From Carettochelys insculpta (Eukaryota; Chordata; Testudines; Carettochelyidae), in NCBI RefSeq assembly GCF_033958435.1, contig NC_134138.1:9870001-9934000 (forward strand): a stretch of 64,000 nt of DNA. The letters are read 5' to 3'. A program made the translations under genes and the position numbers. Numbering within the stretch: the first letter of the stretch is position 1; every line of letters begins with the position of its first letter. This document shows, one piece after another, positions 32,136 to 43,597 of this stretch. A model generated the notes under the pieces. It saw only the letters and a program-made list of their open reading frames with translations. It made no database searches and was not told the origin of the DNA.

Positions 32136-34037
32136 ATCTTTTTCAATAAGCAGGTCTCCATGGTAGCTGGTTAAATGATTGTAGTGGAGGAAGCAGAGCC
32201 CAGATTCCTCCTGATAACAGAAATGCAACCACCTCTGGTGTGGAATATAGCTGCTTTCACTCAGTGTTTCCATTACCAGTCTCCATTCTTATCCCCCACC
32301 ATCCTATGTTTTTCAGCTGTGTTAGCTGTTGAAACATCCAAACCTATCGCAAAACCCCAGCCAGTGAGTTGTGTTTTATTCATTGGATGTTTGGTATGCG
32401 TCTGTTTTCTGCAATACTGAATTATATCAGTGGGACTGCAGGTGCTGAACACCACAGATGGTCAGGTTGTATGTGTCCACGTGGAGAAGACAGACTGTGT
32501 TGTGGGACTGACACTGAACAACACACAGACCCAGGATTTGGACGTGGAGATGCCACCATGTGCTTGGTTTGAATGTTAAGCCACCTGCTTGGTTCCCTGT
32601 CTTTAATCACATTGAAGTTCAGTTTCATGGCTCTGAACGGTCATGGATCCCTTTGGGGTGGGACCAGTTTTGTGGTCAGCCTCCTTTCCTGATTCATAAC
32701 GTGTGTGTGTCACGGTCCATGGTCACCACACATACCAAAACAAAGTTCACTGTTTCCGAGATACTCTCATTTCATCCCATTGACTCTTCAAAGAGAATTG
32801 CAGCCCATCTTGGGTTGCCCCGGACAGCTCATCTGCACTACTGTCCAGACAGCTGTCATTGAGGTCCCTCAGGAAGTGCCTGTTCTTTGTGCTTGGTATC
32901 ATAGTAACATGCCAGGAAAAGAAGTTTGTTTTATTGCAAAACACTCCTCTCCAGGTGGAAGAGGGGAGGAGAGTCACCTGCAGCCATGTTCTTGCATCAT
33001 GAATTGAAGCAGTTGGTAGAGATCTGCCTATCTTGCTGTATCAAGTCCATCCATTTCCGGAAATCCACAGATTCCCAGCCATGGGTTGAATTGGTGAGAA
33101 AGTGATGACGGTCACTCCCAGATTGTGATTGCTGCTTACATTAATCACTGGCATGAAGGACCTGGGTTGAATGCCATATTTGGGCCATGAGCCAAAATGC
33201 ATGTGACAGTTCCACCTGCATCCCTGTCTGCAAACATCACAAATCTGCTGCATGGCTGGCATGTGACATAGAAAAGAAGGTAGTCGCTGGACTGGCGTAG
33301 GACCTCCTGGACGTCAGGATGAGAGATACGTTTGCAAATCTGTGAGACCGATCCAGAACTGGAGCAATGGGATTGTCGTTTGTGGAGGCTCAGGGCCTGC
33401 GCAGAGCTGTGTGAGATTCCTGTAATGCACTAACAAGAAGAAGGTGGACATGAGGGTATGAGCAGAGCCATTTCCAAGTCTGGCATTGATGGGAACAGTC
33501 AAATCTTTGTTCAGCTCCAGTACTATAGTAAGATGAGCTGCCACCAATATAAGACTATGGCTTGACATTTTGTGGCATTGAGTAGTTGCATGTCTGCTGT
33601 CTTTCCACTTTTCAGAAATGGGTTGGACTCATGGGTGAGACACAGTGGGATCAGCGTGCTGGTATATATGTTTTCTATCAGACCTACTGGCCGTAATGCT
33701 GACCTTGTCACAATCCGTCGTAGAAAGCAGTGGTCACAGGAGGGAGAAAACATCCACAAATCTCGGGACGCCGAGCGGCTGGGTCTCTAGCTGTTTTGGT
33801 ATGACTGAGTGAAGATTTCTGTCTCAACTCTCCATGGGGCCATCTAACCAAAGTGATTTGATTTACACAGCTTTTATGAGGCGGCTTCTAGTGTCACATG
33901 AGGGTTTTGCTTTGAGCTGTCAGGCCGACTTGTTGGGAATGCTGACTCCATAGTCTCAGTGAAGCAGAGGTGAACATTTCAACCTGAGAAGAGAGACAGG
34001 CTCTAGGTGGGAATCACCCGCCTCTAATGACACGGAT
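32136..34037. other. Unassigned, apparently unique non-coding stretch
   Basis: The longest repeat-free section of the window. Frames of up to 100 codons were read and none shows a recognisable domain or exon pattern. Confidence 0.4.
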
Positions 34038-34356
34038 TACGGGTTGGATCTCTCTTGTCCGGCACTCTCTGGTCCAGCAACATCTGTGTCCAGGATGATT
34101 TTAATTAGCTGGATGTCCACTTGTGATGTGGCCAAGCTTCCTGTGGTCCCATAAATCTTATTTACAGTCCTGGCTCTCAGTATTCTGTGCTGTTCTTCAC
34201 CTGTAATTTACCCCTAGATGTCTTCTAAGAGCCCAGTAAGCAGCAGAAGTGTAGGAAATGCTGCTAAACAATATTGACCTCCTGTGGTTTGGCAAATTCT
34301 CTTATTTGACACCAATAAGATCCTGAGTGTGCGGACTAGAGAGATTCAAACCGGGA
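34038..34356. mobile_element. Tigger-like MITE, complete, diverged ends
   Basis: The left end TACGGGTTGGATCTCTCTTGTCC and the right end 'GGACTAGAGAGATTCAAACCGGGA' mirror each other. The interior matches the family ('ATTAGCTGGATGTCCACTTGTGATG', 'GCTAAACAATATTGACCTCCTG'). Confidence 0.8.
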
Positions 34357-34729
34357 AGTCCATCTGAAGCCACCTGGTGTGGAGCTGTACTGCCTCATGT
34401 CATGAACTTGGAACTGCTCAGCTAATCCTTTTCAAGGACTGGGATTTAGTTCTTGATGTTGCAGTTTCTTCTTAGCTACACTGACATGGAAGGTTGACTT
34501 GGGGTGGAATTAAACATCAGGGGCACAAGAGTGGTAGAAATGAGGATGTCCCAAAAAGAAGTGTATCTGCAGGTGACAATCAAGATATAGCTCCTCATCT
34601 TTGTGGTCCCCCAGCCTTAAGAAACCAAGTATTTGCCCTGTCATGCTTAGGATTTGTCTCCTCTGCATGTATCTGCCTTGCTCTCTGAATCTTGTTTTCC
34701 GGTCTCTGTCAGCAAATGGAAAACACCAG

Positions 34730-35044
34730 TACAGGTTGAACCTCTCTTGTCCAGCAACATCTGAGGTCTGGCATGATTTTAGTTAGCTGGATATCCACTT
34801 ATCATGGGTGTGGCCAAATTTTCTGCAGTCCCATAAAGTTTGTTTGCAGCCACTCGTCCTGGCTCTCAGAGTTCTGTGCTGTGATTTAGCTCTAATTTTT
34901 CCCTAAATGTCTTCAAAGATCCCAGTAAGCAGCGGAAGTGTTGGTAACGTGCTAGACAATATTGACCTCCCATGATTCAGCAAATTCTTTGGTTCAGCAC
35001 CAGTCGGGTCCTGAGGGTGCTCGACTAGAGTGCTTCAACCTGTA
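34730..35044. mobile_element. Tigger-like MITE, best preserved ends
   Basis: TACAGGTTGAACCTCTCTTGTCC on the left and 'GACTAGAGTGCTTCAACCTGTA' on the right form the inverted ends. The 315-bp body contains 'TTAGTTAGCTGGATATCCACTTATCATGGGTGTGGCC' and 'CCTGGCTCTCAGAGTTCTGTGCTG'. The TA at each end could be the Tc1/mariner-type target duplication. Confidence 0.85.
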
Positions 35045-36930
35045 ATGAGAAATACCTGTTCGGGCTCAAATCCAAAACCATATTTCTCCCTTACCTGACA
35101 CGCTGCACTACAATGACTGTATTTGCTGACGTTTTGTCTTGAATAACCTCTGCCTTCTAAGGGTACTGTTAGTCTCAAGGACCGGGGATGTGTGTGTTTC
35201 CCCTCTGAATGTGTTGTAAGGCTCTTAAGTGGGGTAGTTTAGAGAACACAGTTTCATAGTGCTCCCTACTCCTTTGCAGGAGCAGTGTCACTTCAGCTAC
35301 AGTCACTGCTCCAGGGTGATTCTCTGATGTGGGTAAGATGGATTTTCATGAACTATGGGCACCCTTCTGCCACCCACAGCTGGGGATCTCTTTTATGTCT
35401 CAGCGGGTTCCATATGAGCGTCTCACAAATGGACACTCCCCAGCAGAAATTTGGTAGAGGAAGAGCCACAAGAATCAGCTTAGTTCCAGTGCTTGTGGTG
35501 TTCTCCACACATGGAAATACTGTGGACCTTCCTGTGTTTGTCAGACCTGGAGGGAGAGCTTGCTCCCAAGTGGAACTGCCAGCCCCTACAAATGATGCCA
35601 CTGTACTGCCTGGGACATGTCAGGACAATAGGTGCTGCAAGCAATGGTCCTTTCCACATTTTTTTTTCACACGCCGAGCACTGTACAGCCACGGGGCTGT
35701 GCTGCTGCAGCTGTACCATTGTAAGGTGTGTTATGTAGTCACTCCTCGTCACCAGGAGGGAGTTAGCGTATGCCTGTTTCCATTGTGGACGTGTGCTCCA
35801 AGTCCAGCATTTCTAGATCAAAGTGTAGATAGCAGCAGCGCATGTGGTTTTGATGTTAAGAGCTATGGACTAGGATGAAAGACTACTGGGTTCTTACCCA
35901 CATGCCTTAGAGAAACTAGATATGTTGTAACAGGGGCTGCAGGGACCTTTTGTAGAGACATCAGATGTAAGGATGAGTCATTTTTTTACTTACAAACTGT
36001 CTCAGTCATTTTGTGTGTTCTAATTACCAAAGATACTGAACGTACTGGGGGTGGGGTGCTGGGGATGGCTGACTTTGAAGAGCTAAAATCAACAGCTGAA
36101 ATTCAGGAAGGGTGATAGTTAATTGGGCTGCTGTTGAAAGGAACTAAAAATAAATGCTGATGACCTCCAGCACTGCGTCTCTGTCCGCGATGACCCCCAT
36201 CAACTGTGTGGAATGCCTGGACTGGGATGTGCAGGATCGTGACTTGGTTGAAGACTTGATAAGACTATAAGGAAGCTGGCAGATTGAGGGAGGTGACCAG
36301 GAGATGTCATTTGACCCTGTTTATTGAGGATGTGAAGTACTTGTTTATTAGATTTCGCAGCTGGGAAAAGAGAATATTATTCAATCCCGAGGTGCTGACC
36401 ATGTAGACAGATTTATTCCCTTTCTCTCTTCCCCAACCTCTCTTGTCTTAAGCAAGAGACTTTTGTGTGACTTTCTGGCACAGATTTGCTGCCCTGTCTC
36501 ATGCCTCCGGTGCCTTAAGCTTAGTTTTCTGCATTGTTCTCTACTTTGAGCAACACGTTATATTGACTCAGAAACAGAAATTGCTTCAGAATGCATGAAC
36601 CCTCTTAAATAAGTGGTGAATCTCATAGGCAGCAATGATAGCCAATCCTCTGGGGTACATACTGGCTGCCAATAATGTGCAATGTGGAGTTTAAAGGGTC
36701 AGTTTGCCCCGTATCTGCTCATTGGAGAGAAGTCGCATTTCTGTGCTTTGCGTGACACACCAGCTGGGTGTCCATTGCAGTGGAAGAGATGGAATTGCCT
36801 GCAGGCTGTTACCACAAGTGGCCTTCAGCTTTGTATCTTGCTCCTGCTGTGGTCTAAAATAGCCCTGGATTACACCTTTAGTGAATGTGACGTATGTGTT
36901 CCCAATTGTGGATTTCCATCAAAACCACAC
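35045..36930. other. Unassigned non-coding stretch
   Basis: A 197-codon frame (35285-35878, plus) and a 168-codon frame (36682-37188, entering the next MITE) were examined and look like chance. Part of 35670-35760 is palindromic ('CAGCCACGGGGCTGTGCTGCTGCAGCTG'). Confidence 0.35.
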
Positions 36931-37267
36931 TACAGGTTCAAACTCCCTTATCCAGCACTTTCTTATCCGGCAACATCCCTCATCCGGCAGGACAATGGAT
37001 GTTGGCTGGACCAGAGAACGGCTGTGGGACCCCAGCACCTGGCAACACTAAGTTTGGGAACTGGCTGGGCTCAGAGCCCAGCTGGCAGCCCCAGACATGA
37101 GAACCCTGGCCAGGGATGTGGGGAACCCGGCAGCCCTGTGGGGGAGTGCTGCAGGTGTGGAGGTTCCCCCTCCAGGCAGCTGGCCTGACCTCCCCTTGTC
37201 TGGCAAATCCCCTTCCCCTGGACCTCTTAAGTCCTGAGAGTGCCGGGCAAGGGAGGTGCAACCCGTA
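36931..37267. mobile_element. Tigger-like element with GC-rich interior
   Basis: The left end TACAGGTTCAAACTCCCTTATCC is followed by 'CTTATCCGGCAACATCCCTCATCCGGCAGGAC'. The right end is 'GAGAGTGCCGGGCAAGGGAGGTGCAACCCGTA'. The interior is GC-rich and unlike the typical family body. Confidence 0.75.
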
Positions 37268-37284
37268 CTGACCATGGGGATAAT

Positions 37285-37350
37285 ACTGCCCTGCTCTTAT
37301 ATAGCACTTTTCATCAGTAGATCTCTGAGCACTTTGCCAAAGGTATTCAG
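37285..37350. mobile_element. Ancient SINE/LINE tail
   Basis: 'CTCTTATATAGCACTTTTCATCAGTAGATCTCTGAGCACTTTGCC' followed by 'GTATCATT' is a widespread vertebrate repeat module, usually next to MIR-type sequence. Assigned from recollection only. Confidence 0.45.
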
Positions 37351-38699
37351 TATCATTAAAGAGAGTCTGGCACCCAACTCCCACTAACTGTCCCCTCCAC
37401 AAAGCTCCTCCGTGAGGCTCTTCCTACATCTGTTAGGAATTGGAAATGGGCCCAAAGCAGACAGGAGGACCTGCCCTTCTCTCTGAAGGAGAAAGCCCGT
37501 CCTGGCAGAGCGGCCTTGGATGGAAGGGGCCAGGGCAGGGGGAAGCCTCCCCCAGCCAGCCCTTCAGCATTGCCTGTCCCATGTCATCTGCAGCTCCAGC
37601 AGTGATTTAAAGGCCCTATGGCTCCAGCTGCTGTAGCAGTCAAGAGCCACAGACCCTTTAAAATTGCCAGGCCCCTTGACAGCTGCCCCATTTGCTGCCC
37701 CTTGCTGAGCAGCCCTGTCAGTTGGAGCTACTCCTCTTTTACATTGGTGGAACTGAGAGCTGAATCAGGTCCCTTGCTTTTTACCTCAGTTCTACAGCCA
37801 CTGGAAATGGCTTGGGCTGTTTTCTGACATGCTCTTGCAAATAGGTGCTGCTGAGAGTGGAACGAGTAACCCTCTCTGACCCAGTTTCGCAGGCAGGGAT
37901 ACACTCCACGCTCATTTGCGCACATGCCCACCCTCGCACTGCCAGCAAGACAAATGAATAGGTTAGCAGCAGGGTGAGTGCAAGAAACGTCTCTGAAATC
38001 CAGTCTACGTCAGGGCCACACAAATAAAGTACAATATTCTAGCAGAAGAAGGAGGACTGCTGCCAAATTTCTGCTCTCCCACACTCCCGCTCGCTGATAT
38101 TTCATCAGCTGGCTTTTAAAAGGCGAGGAAACAAGCCACCAGAGATCTTAGCTGCATGCTGAAGGCAGCGGGGGGGTAAGTGGGAGTCAGTGATGATCAT
38201 CTGAGGGGACTGGTCATTCAGTGCCCTTCTGAGAATGCAGGATTGTCATTTCATGCAATTACTCTCCACGCAGCCTCCCCACTCCACCTTCCTTTCTTTC
38301 CCTCCTCCAGCCTCTCACTCACTTCAGCTCTTCCACCCACCCTGTGAAAAGTCAGCCACATCTGCCTCAGAAATCTCCTCACGAAGCAGCGCAGGGAGTG
38401 TGTGAGCTGCACCAGCTCCCCCATCCTTGGCAAGAAATTCCCCTTTCTTCTGCCAGGGCAGGTTACGGACCCAGCAGCACAGACTAACCAGGTATGTTTC
38501 AGTCTCCTGGAGCAGCTACCCCACACACTGCCTCTGCTCGTGCACGCTGCTGCCGCAAGCACTGAGCCATTCGCCCTACTCTCTGGAGAGGGCATTTGCG
38601 CCCCCCCCACCAACTTGGCTTCCTTCCCCTGACTTTACTCTGGTCAATACATAACATTATGTCTTCCACCTCCCGCACAACCCCCACTTTTGGGCATCA
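37351..38699. other. Unassigned GC-rich non-coding stretch
   Basis: Short frames of biased composition on both strands. No recognised exon or repeat ends. Confidence 0.35.
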
Positions 38700-39100
38700 T
38701 CATCATCATCATCAATAACCGTGGGTTCAGCGCCTCTTGGTGTCTGATGCCTCTCTCACTATTTCCTTCCACCTTTCCCTGTCCAGTGCAGAGTGGCTTA
38801 GTTTCTGTAGACTAGCTCGGCACCAATCTACTACATCGTCTCCCCATTCCCTGTGGGGTCTGCCTCTCCTGTTCGAGTCGTCCGTTATGCCAGATACCAG
38901 GGTCTTGATTTTTTGTTCGTCGTTCATTCTGCAAATATGCCCAAATAGTTGTAGCTTCTGTTTTATAATCTTCTGCAGCCGGTTTTCTTTCATCTTTATC
39001 TGTCTATGTAATTCCTCATTGGTGACCTTCTGCATCTGTCCTATTCTCAGAATCGTTCTATGACAACTCCTTTTGAATGCCAATATTCTTTTTTCATGCT
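38700..39100 (-). mobile_element. RTE-like LINE 3' end with (ATG)n tail
   Basis: The minus strand ends in the trinucleotide tail TGATGATGATGATGATG, typical of RTE-type LINE 3' ends. Upstream is RT C-terminal coding sequence (next entry). The 5' part is missing. Confidence 0.75.
38727..39083 (-). pseudogene. RTE-like LINE ORF2, C-terminal fragment
   Basis: 118 codons from an arbitrary ATG; homology appears to run a little further upstream (KRILAFKRSCHRT). Recognisable stretches are 'FKRSCHRTILRI', 'KVTNEELHRQI', 'LQLFGHICRMND', 'RRGRPHREWGDDVVDWC' and 'RERWKEIVREASDTKRR', ending at a stop. The order 'LFGH-RM', 'GRP-WGDD', 'DR-RW--IV' is the standard tail of RTE-type reverse transcriptases. 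The polymerase core and endonuclease are absent, so it is inactive. Confidence 0.8.
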
Positions 39101-39267
39101 CATTAGGAAAACAATAATTGCCTTAAGTTCCTCCCCTGCCACCCCAGCCATGATGCTCTTGGGACAGAGATGGTTTGATATACTGACACAAGCTTCCCCC
39201 TCACATGGAGATTTTCTTCTGAAATGATGCCTCTGTCCCTAAGGGAGAACAGTGCATGAGACTAGAG

Positions 39268-39520
39268 CAGGGATGGGCAAACTTTTTGGCCTGAGGGCTG
39301 AATCTGCCTATGGAAACAGGATGGTGGGCTGTGGTGGGGCAGGAGGGCTCAGGCGGTGTAATGCAGGGCAGGAGGGCTCTCTAAGGGAAGTTACTGAGGT
39401 GGGGCAGGAGGATTCGTGCAGTGTGGTGGGGAGGGGTCCTGTAAGGGATGTTACTGAAGTGGGGAGAGCAGGAACTCAGGCAGAGTGGCATGGGGGGATT
39501 CTATAGAGGCAGTACCGGGG
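39268..39520. mobile_element. hAT-like element, one end visible
   Basis: The left end CAGGGATGGGCAAACTTTTTGG followed by 'CCTGAGGGCTGAATCTGCC' is a typical hAT terminus. No matching right end was found. The interior has 'GGGCAGGAGG' and 'GTTACTGA.GTGGGG' in imperfect tandem. The right limit is a guess. Confidence 0.5.
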
Positions 39521-39868
39521 TCCTGCCGACAGTGACACCAAACCAGCCATACCAGTCACCTCTTAGTGGTCACTCAGTAATGAGTAGGATGTCTTCATGT
39601 CATCCTCTTACTTGTGAGTCTATTCTGAAGGCCTGGAATGCCCTCCTCCTTGCCTGGGGGCCCAGCATTTCTGTCGGTAGCCCTGTCCACTGCAATCAAG
39701 TTGCACTGATGTAAGACAGATGCAAGTTCAGAATCACATCTAGTATATTTAAAACTGCAGAAAGCCCCCGTCCTCTCCAGAAAACTGATTCCCTTTCATT
39801 TGTTTCTCTCGGAATCTTAAATTAACTCTAGTAAACTTCAGTGGGAATTGTTGCTGGGCACCACTACA
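39521..39868. other. Unassigned non-coding stretch
   Basis: No recognised feature. Confidence 0.3.
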
Positions 39869-40662
39869 ACTCATAGAATCCTAGGGCTGGAAGGGACCTC
39901 AGGAGGTCATCTAGTCCAGCCCCCTGCTTCAAGCAGAATCAACCCCCATTAAGTCATCCCAGCCAGGACCTTGTTAAGCCAGGACTTAAAAACCTCAAGG
40001 GATGGAGAATCCACCACCTCTCTAGGCAACGCATTCCAATGCTTCACCACCCTCCTGGTGAAGTAGTTTTTCCTACTATCTAACCTACACCTTTCCCTCT
40101 TCAGCTTCAGACCATTACTCCTTGTTCTGCCATGTGACACCACTGAGAACAGTTTCTCACCATTCTCTTTGGAGTTCCCCTTCAAGAAGTTGAAGGCTGC
40201 TATTAAATCACCCCTCAGTCTTCTCTTCTGTAAACTAAGCAAGCCCAAATCCCTCAGCCTATCCTCATAGGTCTTGTGCTCCAGCCTCTTAATCATTTTT
40301 GCTGCCCTCTGCTGAACCTGCTCCAGTACATCCACATCCTTTTTATACCTGGGGGCCCAAAACTGGACACAATATTCCGGATATGGCCTCACCAGTGCCG
40401 AATAGAGGGGAAAACTACTTCTCTAGGTCTGCTCAAAGTGCTCCTCCTAATGCACCCTGGTATGCCGTTAGCCGTCTTGGCTACAAGGGTGCACTGTTTA
40501 CTCATATCCAGCCTTTCATCCACCATAACCCCTAGGTCCCTTTCCACTGTACTGCTGCTGAGCCAGTCGGTCCCCAGCCTGTAACAATGCTTGGGATTCT
40601 TCCGCCCCAGGTGCAAGACTCTCCACTTCTCCTTGTTGAACCGCATCAGGCCACTTGCAACA
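39869..40662 (-). mobile_element. CR1 LINE, 5'-truncated, antisense
   Basis: Opens on the plus strand with 'TCATAGAATCCTAGGGCTGGAAGGGACCTCAGGAGGTCATC', the antisense CR1 3' end. Coding remnants run to 'TTGAACCGCATCAGGCC'. It appears to be inserted within, or just downstream of, an RTE-like fragment. Confidence 0.9.
39949..40646 (-). pseudogene. CR1 ORF2 RT fragment, broken
   Basis: Two minus-strand frames cover it. 40389-40646 gives 'FNKEKWRVLHLGRKNP', 'STVERDLGVMVDERLDMSKQC' and 'TANGIPGCIRRS'. 39949-40392 gives '[34 protein letters not shown]', '[24 protein letters not shown]' and '[18 protein letters not shown]'. This is the CR1 RT thumb/C-terminal region of an older subfamily than the 16-kb copy. 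A frame change near 40390 separates the pieces. Non-functional. Confidence 0.85.
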
Positions 40663-40679
40663 GGGATAGTATTTTAAAA

Positions 40680-40950
40680 CATAATTTGCTCTTCGCTGTT
40701 TGTTTATTGTTTGCAAGTCACACAGCTTGGATGATGATGCCAGTCTTCCGTGTCTTGTCAGATTTGAAGATGTTTTAGTACACCAGCTCTTGCATGCATA
40801 CAAGAGCACACTCTTCACTTTTGTGTTGAAGATCCTCAGTTCCGTCTTCAGAGAGATTATTTGTGATCTCCATATGGGACGAAGAGTCTTGAATGCAGCT
40901 GTTGCTTTTTGTGGCTTTTCAGTTACTCTCCCAGTTTATATGCATGCTTA
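40680..40950 (-). pseudogene. RTE-like LINE ORF2 fragment
   Basis: Minus-strand translation gives 'KATAAFKTLRPIWRSQIISLKTELRIFNTKVKSVLLYACKSW'. This is the conserved RTE block with consensus sense 'KA--AF--L---W-S--ISL-TKLRLFN--V-SVLLYG-E-W'. It continues to 'LQTINKQRRANY', where the CR1 begins. Only about 90 residues remain. Confidence 0.75.
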
Positions 40951-41025
40951 TTCCTAGCTCACATGTGGAAGGTCTGTGCTCTTATAGGAGCTTTTGTAAA
41001 TACAAAGGAAATCCAAGGTCCTGAC

Positions 41026-41219
41026 CAGTGTTCCCTCTGATTTTTCCCATCCCCGGATCAAATAATTTCTATGTGCGCCAAAGCATGTGTGGATTTGCAT
41101 CACAAGTAGAAACATATGTTGCCCGCTGTGGGCTGCTCTAGGTGCTTTGCTAATCAGCTGGATGGCATCTGCATCTCACCTGGGCAGCCACCCAAGCACT
41201 CAGCTCACAGGGAACCCTG
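41026..41219. mobile_element. hAT-like MITE, CAGTGTTCCC family, copy 3
   Basis: The left end CAGTGTTCCCTCTGA matches the reverse-complemented right end CAGGGTTCCCTGTGAGC. The flanks GTCCTGAC (41018-41025) and GCCCTGAC (41220-41227) agree at 7 of 8. This is the clearest of three copies and defines the family. Confidence 0.85.
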
Positions 41220-41227
41220 GCCCTGAC

Positions 41228-42109
41228 CATTTATGGTCATTAAAGGTCTTAAGACATTTTGTATGAGGGTTAATCCCAGTGTTCAGGACAAGTGATACTT
41301 TGGTTAATTCTTGAAATCAAAATAGATCCTTCATCCTACTCCTCTGCTTTCCCCATGCTTCAAGAAATTGAAGTTGAATGCAACATTCTTTTATGCGTTC
41401 TGTCCTAAACTTCTATTTATAGCTTTGTGTTATGCTCCACCCAAGAAACAGTTGCATTATGGTAACGCCTAACGTGATCTTTCTGTGTATGTGTAAAGGG
41501 CAGGGACTGCAAAATGCATTTAAAGTGTAGTATCTCTCCCCACCTGCCCCAAAAAACCCCTCTTACTCCCCCTCATGCATTCCCCTCCCAAACTGCAGCC
41601 TGTTTCCCCCAGTCCCCTGAGCATTTCCACCTCACCCCCTCCAAATCTGAACAAGTGGCATTGTGGCCTGGCTTGCAGGATTGCAGCTGCAGTCAGATTT
41701 GGCCTGTCTGCTCGCTGACATGAAGGAAGTGTTGCCAGGCCAAACATGAGTGAATGCCACTGTGAGCTGGAATGTGGGCTTGCAAAAAGCAGTCAGGTGA
41801 TGGTCTGGGTGCCGTTCCATCCGGCTCCAGAGGCTATGGCAAATGTTGTTGAAAAAATAGTTTTATAAATTCAACATCTCTGTGTCCTGGAGTCTGGACT
41901 GGCTCACTGTTGTAAGTGCCCGTCCGAGGGTAGACTGCCAGAAAGCAGAGGAGACTTCCCACACTGGAGGTGCAGGCTATAGGTAGATGTCACCAAACCA
42001 GTAACAAATGTCAATTCCTGGCTCAGTATATTGGTCTGATCATGGGATCACTAGCAGTCCCCTAAGGATCTCCCGTCTATCAGGTCCCTCAGACAAATCA
42101 ATCTTTGTG
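41228..42109. other. Unassigned non-coding stretch
   Basis: No recognised feature. Frames are short. Confidence 0.35.
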
Positions 42110-43330
42110 ATAAATAGTAGTAGTAGGCATCCTTCAGTCTGCATAGACTATGGATCGTGCCCTTTATAGTTTCAATTGAGGACTTCATTTACAGCGTCTA
42201 CTGTGACTATGAAGACCCACACGAGAGTGACAGTCCTTGCTGCATCTCTTGCAGATGTGGTGGGTGTCTGGCAAGTCCTTATTGTGCTTTCTGTGCACTC
42301 GCTTCTCCTCTGCTAGCTGTCTGATCCTCATCTCGCCCTTCTGAAGGCCCTTGTGTAACCCCTGCCTCCATCTGCTGCGGTCGTCTGCTAGTTCTTCCCC
42401 CTTGTCCAGCTTGATGTCTACCTCTCTGAGGTCTCTCTTGCAGACATCTTTGTAGCGCAAGTGGGGGTGTCTGGGAGGTCTTTTGCCAGAGGCTAGCTCA
42501 GCATACAGGATGTCTCTTGGAATCCTTCCATCATTCATCCTGTGGACATGGCCAAGCCAGCGGAGCTGCCGCTGCCTGAGGAGAGTGTGCATGGTTGGGA
42601 TTCCAGCTTGCTCGAGGACGGCGGTGTTGGTCACTCTGTCCTTCCATGATATTCCAAGGATGCACCTGAGGCAGCGCAAGTGGAAGACGTTCAGCCTCTT
42701 TTCCTGGCGGGCATACAGGGTCCAAGTCTCGCTGCCACAAAGGAGGGTGCTGAGGACGCAGGCTCTGTAGACTTGCATTTTGGTGTGAGTGTACAGCTTG
42801 TTGTTATTCCACACTCTCTTGCTGAGTCTGGACAGAGTTTTGGCCGCTTTTCCGATCCTCCTATTTAGCTCAGTGTCCAACGACAGGGTGTCAGTGATGG
42901 TGGACCTGAGGTAAACGAACTCGTGGACGACCTCTAATGTATAGTTGTCAATGCTGATTGATGGGGATTCAGCAACATCCTGACCGAGTACATTTGTCTT
43001 CTTTAGGCTGATGGTAAGCCCAAAGTCCTTGCACGCTTTGGAGAACTGATCCAGCAGTTTTTGAAGCTGGTCTTCTGTGTGAGACACTACAGCAGCATCG
43101 TCTGCAAACAGCATGTCTCTGATGAGGACTTCCCGCACCTTAGACTTAGCTTTCAGCCTTGCAAGATTAAATAGTTTCCCATCAGATCTTGTGTGCAGCA
43201 AGATGCCCTCTGTTGAAGATCCAAAGGCATGCTTCAGGAGGAGTGTGAAGAAGATCCCGAACAACGTCGGAGCAAGCATGCATCCTTGTTTGAAAGGTCT
43301 CTTAATTCTCACATCAAGCCACATTACAGT
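42110..43330 (-). mobile_element. Non-LTR retrotransposon (LINE) 3' part with CTA-repeat tail
   Basis: On the minus strand, coding sequence is followed by a short 3' UTR and a tail reading 'GATGCCTACTACTACTATT'. The left (5') truncation lies just upstream of the RT 'QGC' box. Clade is not settled: the RT has RTE/BovB-like features, but the C-terminal zinc knuckle and the CTA tail differ from the (ATG)n element at 38.7 kb. Confidence 0.85.
42185..43324 (-). CDS. LINE reverse transcriptase C-terminal half, intact frame with C-terminal zinc finger
   Basis: 379 codons without a stop. The ATG is probably internal to the original ORF. Motifs in order are FKQGCMLAPTLFGIFF (RT box with QGC), LFADDAAVVSHTEDQL (catalytic FADD), KKTNVLGQD and 'VHEFVYLRSTIT'. 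Next come 'LLCGSETWTLYARQEKRLNVFHLRCLRCILGISW', 'LRWLGHVHRMNDGRIPRDILYAEL' and 'GKRPPRHPHLRYKDVCKRDL'. A C-terminal CKRC...HSHSRRC C2H2/C2HC-type finger closes the frame. In full elements this polymerase copies the LINE RNA at a nicked target. Here the endonuclease and N-terminal fingers are gone. A long intact frame suggests a fairly young insertion; domestication is possible but unsupported. Confidence 0.85.
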   Translation of the reverse strand: MWLDVRIKRPFKQGCMLAPTLFGIFFTLLLKHAFGSSTEGILLHTRSDGKLFNLARLKAKSKVREVLIRDMLFADDAAVVSHTEDQLQKLLDQFSKACKDFGLTISLKKTNVLGQDVAESPSISIDNYTLEVVHEFVYLRSTITDTLSLDTELNRRIGKAAKTLSRLSKRVWNNNKLYTHTKMQVYRACVLSTLLCGSETWTLYARQEKRLNVFHLRCLRCILGISWKDRVTNTAVLEQAGIPTMHTLLRQRQLRWLGHVHRMNDGRIPRDILYAELASGKRPPRHPHLRYKDVCKRDLREVDIKLDKGEELADDRSRWRQGLHKGLQKGEMRIRQLAEEKRVHRKHNKDLPDTHHICKRCSKDCHSRVGLHSHSRRCK

Positions 43331-43597
43331 TGCCTCCCTCCAGGACCAGCCTGGCGTCTTGTGGAATAGACCTCCATCTCCTGGTGGCTATTCAGAACAA
43401 TCCTGGAGATCTGAATACAGTATTTTAAGAACATAACGTAATGACATGGTGAGGGAAAAAATAAATCTCCTGGAATAGCTTCAGTCAGTGTTGGCAACCG
43501 TGTGTCACATCAGTCCCAAGAGTATTCCAGATCTGACAACAAAGACATTACTGGCAACCAACTCTATAATAAAGTAACTTGTGGGTTTATTAGCTCA
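43331..43597. other. Unassigned non-coding stretch
   Basis: No recognised feature. Confidence 0.3.

Noticed and set aside
32136..34037. Host exon in the repeat-poor section
   Set aside because: No frame reads as a known domain; cannot be supported without comparison to other species.
35285..35878. 197-codon plus-strand frame
   Set aside because: No recognisable domain. The end of the frame has a palindromic segment, and no splice or promoter context was seen.
36682..37188. 168-codon plus-strand frame
   Set aside because: It runs from unique DNA into a Tigger-like element and has no domain.
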